In this document: piece by piece, positions 31,693-34,537 of the stretch
Numbering within the stretch: position 1 is the first letter of the stretch
Layout: each line of letters starts with the position of its first letter
Assembly: GCA_031274495.1 (NCBI GenBank)
Contig: JAISQB010000049.1
Span: 1-34,537 of the forward strand
Reading direction: 5' to 3'
Origin: Campylobacteraceae bacterium
Lineage (GTDB): Bacteria > Campylobacterota > Campylobacteria > Campylobacterales > Campylobacteraceae
Length of the DNA: 34,537 nucleotides
Position numbers and translations under genes: made by a program
Notes under the pieces: model-generated
Seen by the model: only the letters and a program-made list of their open reading frames with translations
Database searches by the model: none
Told to the model about the DNA's origin: nothing

Positions 31693-33249
31693 TTATCTAA
31701 TCTCGAAAACTGCGATAGTCCCCGAAACTTCGTTAGCCGTGAAGAGTATGGGCTTACCTGTCGGACTATCGGCACCATCCACGGCGCAGAGCCCCTCGAC
31801 TCCCAAATCGCCCATATCAGAAATCTCCGTACCGTTAAAATCACGCGTATTGATATAGTCGTAAAATTTAGCATCCGCTGGGGTCGTGATATCGTACATC
31901 ATCACTCCGCCGAAACGCTCAAGTCCGATGAGGGCGTATGTTTTATCTTCTATATTTATAGATGTGATATATTCGGGCTCAGGACCTTTTTTGCCGCTGC
32001 GGCTATCCAAATCGTTATTTGTGTGAGAAGCGTTAAAAAAGGCTGGGTAGTGCTGTGCTATAAACTCTTCAAAATCACTCCCGCTATCATACACTTGCGT
32101 CATATCAAGAGCACTATATATAGAAAAGGAGCGTGCCCCCAAAAGATAATTTTTCGCCGCGTCAAGCCCCTCTTTTTTGCTAACATCAAGAGTGTCTACT
32201 TTTTTGCCATCAATTTCAATGCTCGTTACATCCTTATAACCCTCCCAATCTCTGCCATCCCCTTCGTTAGCGGTCAAAATATACCCCGCGCCGTTCGCCT
32301 CAAAAAAGCTAATCCCATCAGGCATATAAACGCCATATAGATTTTGGGTCGTGATGTTAATCTCATCATTTTTTACAACATCCAGCTTGTTCGCCTCTTC
32401 ATTATGGTCTTTAAACCCAAGCCCTCTTATATCGGTAAAAACACCAAGCGCGATATCAAGTGTGGCTATAGCGTTAGCCTCTTGCAGCGATACATATGCC
32501 TTGTTACCGTCCACCGTGATGTATTCGGGCTCAAGATCGGTTGAAGGCAAAGCATCTTTTGTAAAAATCACACCCCTATCTATCAGGTCGCTCTTTTGCG
32601 TGTCAAAGTCTGTGAAGTCAACAGTTGTTGTAATATTTAACTCTAAATCGACGATAGTAACGGAGCCTTTGGGGTCAATAGCGCCATAGCCTTCTCGCGG
32701 CTCTCCCTCGTTCGCACTTAAGATATATCTACCGTCTTTTGTAAAGCAAATCATATCAGGCTGGACGCCGGCATTATAACTCGTGACATACTCCCCCTCA
32801 TCATCCAAAAGCACGATATAGCCGTTATCGGAGTATACTTCAGCCTGCACGGCAAGCGCAACGGTACCGTTATACACATCGACGCTCGTCACATCGCTAT
32901 ACGAAAAACCATTATCCTCCGCCATCTTTTGTATATCTACGCGCTTATAAAGGGTGAGGTTTGAAAAGCTGTCAGAACGCAGCATATCCACACTCACGAT
33001 ATCGATACTCCCCACCGCGCCGTTGACCATATAAATCTTTTTATTATCTTTATTGTAGGCAACTATCTCCGCCACACCGCCGTCTTCGTTATGTTCGCCT
33101 GTACTGTAAGAGCCGATATACGAGAGGTGTCCGTTATATCCTTTTTGTACGTTTGCCAAAACGGAAGATGCCGAACTGCTATCCGACGAACAACTCGCCA
33201 ACACAACCAAAAACGGTAAAACCGCCGCCGTCTGCTTAAAATAGAACAT
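31693..33249 (-). CDS. Choice-of-anchor I family lipoprotein (beta-propeller)
   Basis: A 518-residue exported lipoprotein with signal LPFLVVLASC (acylated Cys20) and a Ser-rich linker. The rest is a beta-propeller of the choice-of-anchor I type, often found next to alkaline phosphatases. Repeated blade motifs: GGVAEIVAYNKDNKKIYMVN, QPDMICFTKDGRYILSANEGEPREGY, LEPEYITVDGNKAYVSLQEANAIA, YILTANEGDGRDW, GARSFSIY, EPEYITSINIEDKTYALIGLERFGG and GDLGVEGLCAVDGADSPTG. The catalytic side of related esterases is not visible, so enzymatic activity is unproven. The anchor here is the lipid. AGGAG precedes the ATG and lies in an 8-bp inverted repeat. Function unknown; possibly phosphate- or surface-related. 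Confidence 0.85.
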   Translation of the reverse strand: MFYFKQTAAVLPFLVVLASCSSDSSSASSVLANVQKGYNGHLSYIGSYSTGEHNEDGGVAEIVAYNKDNKKIYMVNGAVGSIDIVSVDMLRSDSFSNLTLYKRVDIQKMAEDNGFSYSDVTSVDVYNGTVALAVQAEVYSDNGYIVLLDDEGEYVTSYNAGVQPDMICFTKDGRYILSANEGEPREGYGAIDPKGSVTIVDLELNITTTVDFTDFDTQKSDLIDRGVIFTKDALPSTDLEPEYITVDGNKAYVSLQEANAIATLDIALGVFTDIRGLGFKDHNEEANKLDVVKNDEINITTQNLYGVYMPDGISFFEANGAGYILTANEGDGRDWEGYKDVTSIEIDGKKVDTLDVSKKEGLDAAKNYLLGARSFSIYSALDMTQVYDSGSDFEEFIAQHYPAFFNASHTNNDLDSRSGKKGPEPEYITSINIEDKTYALIGLERFGGVMMYDITTPADAKFYDYINTRDFNGTEISDMGDLGVEGLCAVDGADSPTGKPILFTANEVSGTIAVFEIR

Positions 33250-33254
33250 TATAT

Positions 33255-33285
33255 ATATCTCCTGAAAGTTTTTGGAGATATTGTA
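33255..33285 (-). promoter_or_regulatory. Inverted repeat over the -10 and ribosome site
   Basis: ATATCTCC (33255-33262) and GGAGATAT (33274-33281) are exact inverses around 11 bases. On the minus strand, the first arm overlaps a possible -10 TACAAT (33285-33280), and the second contains the GGAG ribosome site of the 33249 start. It is either a DNA operator or, if transcription starts further up, an RNA hairpin hiding the ribosome site. Confidence 0.45.
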
Positions 33286-33326
33286 TGTCGATTAGGCAAC
33301 AAAGCAGTTACGAAACGGGTGGCTTA

Positions 33327-33974
33327 TTAATATGCCAAGCTTTTGATATACCGCACAGCTTCCAAAGTATCTTTCACGATAAGATGCGTATATCGCGCCA
33401 AATCCTCTTTTTTGCCGTATCCGCATAAAACGCCGATACTATCCACTCCGGCTGCTTTGCCCGCGCCAAGGTCTAAGATGGTATCGCCTATCATCCACGC
33501 GCCCTCTTTTTTGACATCCATCAAAGCAAGCGCTTTTAAGATACCCTCAGGATGCGGTTTGGGGTGCGCCACATCCTCTCTGCCGACAACAGTGTCAAAG
33601 TATTTTAAGATATCAAAATGGTCCAATATCTCTTTTGTGTAAAGTGATGTTTTGGTGGTCACAACGCCAAGCCGCGCAAATTTGTACGCCTCTTCCACCG
33701 CCTCTTTTGAGCCGTTGATGAGGTTGGTCTTTTGCCTCGCGACAGTGCGATAATGCGCCTTATAAGCGCCCACAAACTCCTGCGCGCGCGCCCTTTCGAC
33801 GCCAAGTTTTACAAACATCTCATCAAGCGGATACCCTATCAGCGCCGAAACATTACAGAGCCTATCCGACCCCATCCCAAACGCCCTAAACGCCGCGTCA
33901 AAACTCTCCATAATCGCCTCAGTAGAGTCTATAACTGTCCCGTCCATATCAAATAATAGTGTTAAATTTTTCAT
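33327..33974 (-). CDS. HAD-IA family hydrolase (phosphoglycolate-phosphatase-like)
   Basis: A 215-residue haloacid-dehalogenase phosphatase. Motif I is FDMDGTVIDS (nucleophile Asp9, acid Asp11), motif II VVTTKTS, motif III Lys near KPHPEG, and motif IV GDTILDLGAGKAAG. A helical C1 cap lies between motifs I and II. The C2 pattern VGREDVAHPKPHPEGILKAL is that of Gph/PpaX-like enzymes, so the substrate may be 2-phosphoglycolate or another small phosphate ester. ATG 33974 is chosen over an upstream ATG (34076) because the family begins right here; the ribosome site is poor (GGCGG). A TATCAT lies just upstream, allowing a near-leaderless message. Isolated from its neighbours. Confidence 0.9.
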   Translation of the reverse strand: MKNLTLLFDMDGTVIDSTEAIMESFDAAFRAFGMGSDRLCNVSALIGYPLDEMFVKLGVERARAQEFVGAYKAHYRTVARQKTNLINGSKEAVEEAYKFARLGVVTTKTSLYTKEILDHFDILKYFDTVVGREDVAHPKPHPEGILKALALMDVKKEGAWMIGDTILDLGAGKAAGVDSIGVLCGYGKKEDLARYTHLIVKDTLEAVRYIKSLAY

Positions 33975-34442
33975 CCGCCAATGATAGCAAAATTTAGTTG
34001 AGAGTTGATTGCGGACAAATTTACCCCTCTCATATGAGAAAATATTGATATGCGCAACTTCAAAACCAAACGGCACGCCTTTCTATAGGTATAACAGGAG
34101 CATTGAAAACGCCCCATACATCGAATGTTTCCGCCGCCAAAAACCCCTTATCTCCTCCACTTTGCTTAATTTACCACTCATTAACCGTTTGACCCTATAC
34201 TGCTATTTGACTTTTTATTTAGCTCCTTTTGCGGAAAAAATGGAAGGAACTGCGATTCATTATTACAAAGACATATTTTATTTACGCAGTTCTTTCTTGA
34301 TTTTCCTTATTAAATTTTTCTACCGTCATATATTAAAAAACCTTTCAAAATCCTTTATGCTATAAAATAGATAGGATTTGTTATGATTGCGTAACCAAAA
34401 TTTGTTATAATTATGCACACTTTAATGCTATAAGGAGCAATT
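33975..34442. other. Gene-free stretch before the porin, with promoters
   Basis: No gene is recognised. TATACT (34196-34201) is followed by an inverted repeat GGAACTGCG/CGCAGTTC (34246-34254/34285-34292) and TTTCTT, the layout of a possible ~90-base small RNA. TATAAT (34406-34411) is the likely porin -10, and AAGGAG at about 34431-34436 is its ribosome site. Confidence 0.4.
34406..34411 (+). promoter_or_regulatory. -10 element of the porin gene
   Basis: TATAAT, preceded by TTTGT, 32 bases before the ATG at 34443. The perfect match fits a strongly expressed outer-membrane protein. Confidence 0.6.
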
Positions 34443-34537
34443 ATGAAGTCGACAAAGTTAAGTTTAGTCGCGTTAATCGCGATAGGTGCGTTTGGTACAA
34501 CACTAAGCGCTTCCCCTCTTGAAGAGGCTATAAAAGG
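34443..34537 (+). CDS. Outer-membrane porin, 5' end only
   Basis: Only 31 codons are in the window. The product starts MKSTKLSLVALIAIGAFGTT, a clear Sec signal, with probable cleavage after LSA and a mature start SPLEEAIKG. That mature N-terminus is typical of the major OprD/MOMP-like porins of Campylobacterota, which begin with a short helix just after the signal. AAGGAG and a consensus -10 precede it, suggesting strong expression. The rest lies outside the window, so the call rests on the first 31 residues. Confidence 0.7.
   Translation, partial: MKSTKLSLVALIAIGAFGTTLSASPLEEAIK

Noticed and set aside
33975-34076. 34-residue N-terminal extension of the HAD phosphatase
   Set aside because: The extension is unlike the family, which starts a few residues before the DxD motif.
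34009-34365. 118-codon plus-strand ORF
   Set aside because: It has no ribosome site, overlaps the HAD upstream region and ends in AT-rich DNA; the product is not protein-like.

Overview
The window looks like chromosomal DNA of a free-living campylobacterotal (epsilonproteobacterial) bacterium, probably a Sulfurimonas/Sulfurospirillum-type relative. This rests on the block ahpC / fdxA-ndk-DUF177-rpmF-plsX-fabH in the order I know from Campylobacter, on a large homodimer-type pyruvate:ferredoxin oxidoreductase with two flavodoxins, on an operon of DUF2325 gene, unknown gene and fldA, on a terminal porin gene whose product reads ...SASPLEEAIK, and on strong TATAAT-type -10 boxes without obvious -35 boxes. 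Genus assignment is inference. Several genes start with TTG or GTG.

Layout. 1-4044: trpA (cut by the window edge, minus strand) diverges from a panB-ruvB-AI2E transporter-yhbP operon. 4034-5522: three compact, unrecognised, mostly membrane genes on the minus strand. 5678-9688: luxS (minus), a tandem universal stress protein, and a sensor kinase/response regulator pair. 9746-11673: a secreted CAP-domain protein and AhpC (both minus). 11915-15241: ferredoxin, Ndk, DUF177, L32, PlsX and FabH, followed by an unusual 424-bp array in which the last ~50 bp of fabH plus its terminator are repeated three times. 15839-17859: a Na/Pi-cotransporter-PhoU fusion and a small coiled-coil partner. 18088-20427: a Fur box, then DUF2325 gene, unknown gene and fldA, then a second flavodoxin with its own candidate operator.

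20428-23323 is the accessory part of the window: about 2.9 kb with no intact recognisable gene. It holds two copies of a ~185-bp element with imperfect terminal inverted repeats, two ~95-bp palindromic elements, a decayed lipoprotein gene with InlB/Flg_new-type repeats that ends where one element begins, a second decayed minus-strand reading frame, and two doubtful small ORFs.

23324-34537: a MacA-MacB-outer-membrane-factor tripartite efflux operon (minus) with a direct-repeat promoter; PFOR (minus); a choice-of-anchor-I lipoprotein (minus); a HAD phosphatase (minus); and the first 31 codons of a porin (plus). Functionally the window joins central anaerobic metabolism (PFOR, flavodoxins, ferredoxin), oxidative-stress defence (AhpC), membrane-lipid synthesis (PlsX/FabH) and export. 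The likeliest undescribed items are the fabH-tail array, the terminal-inverted-repeat element family, the divergent second flavodoxin and the Fur-linked DUF2325 operon. I found no CRISPR array, tRNA, rRNA, intact transposase or complete phage gene.
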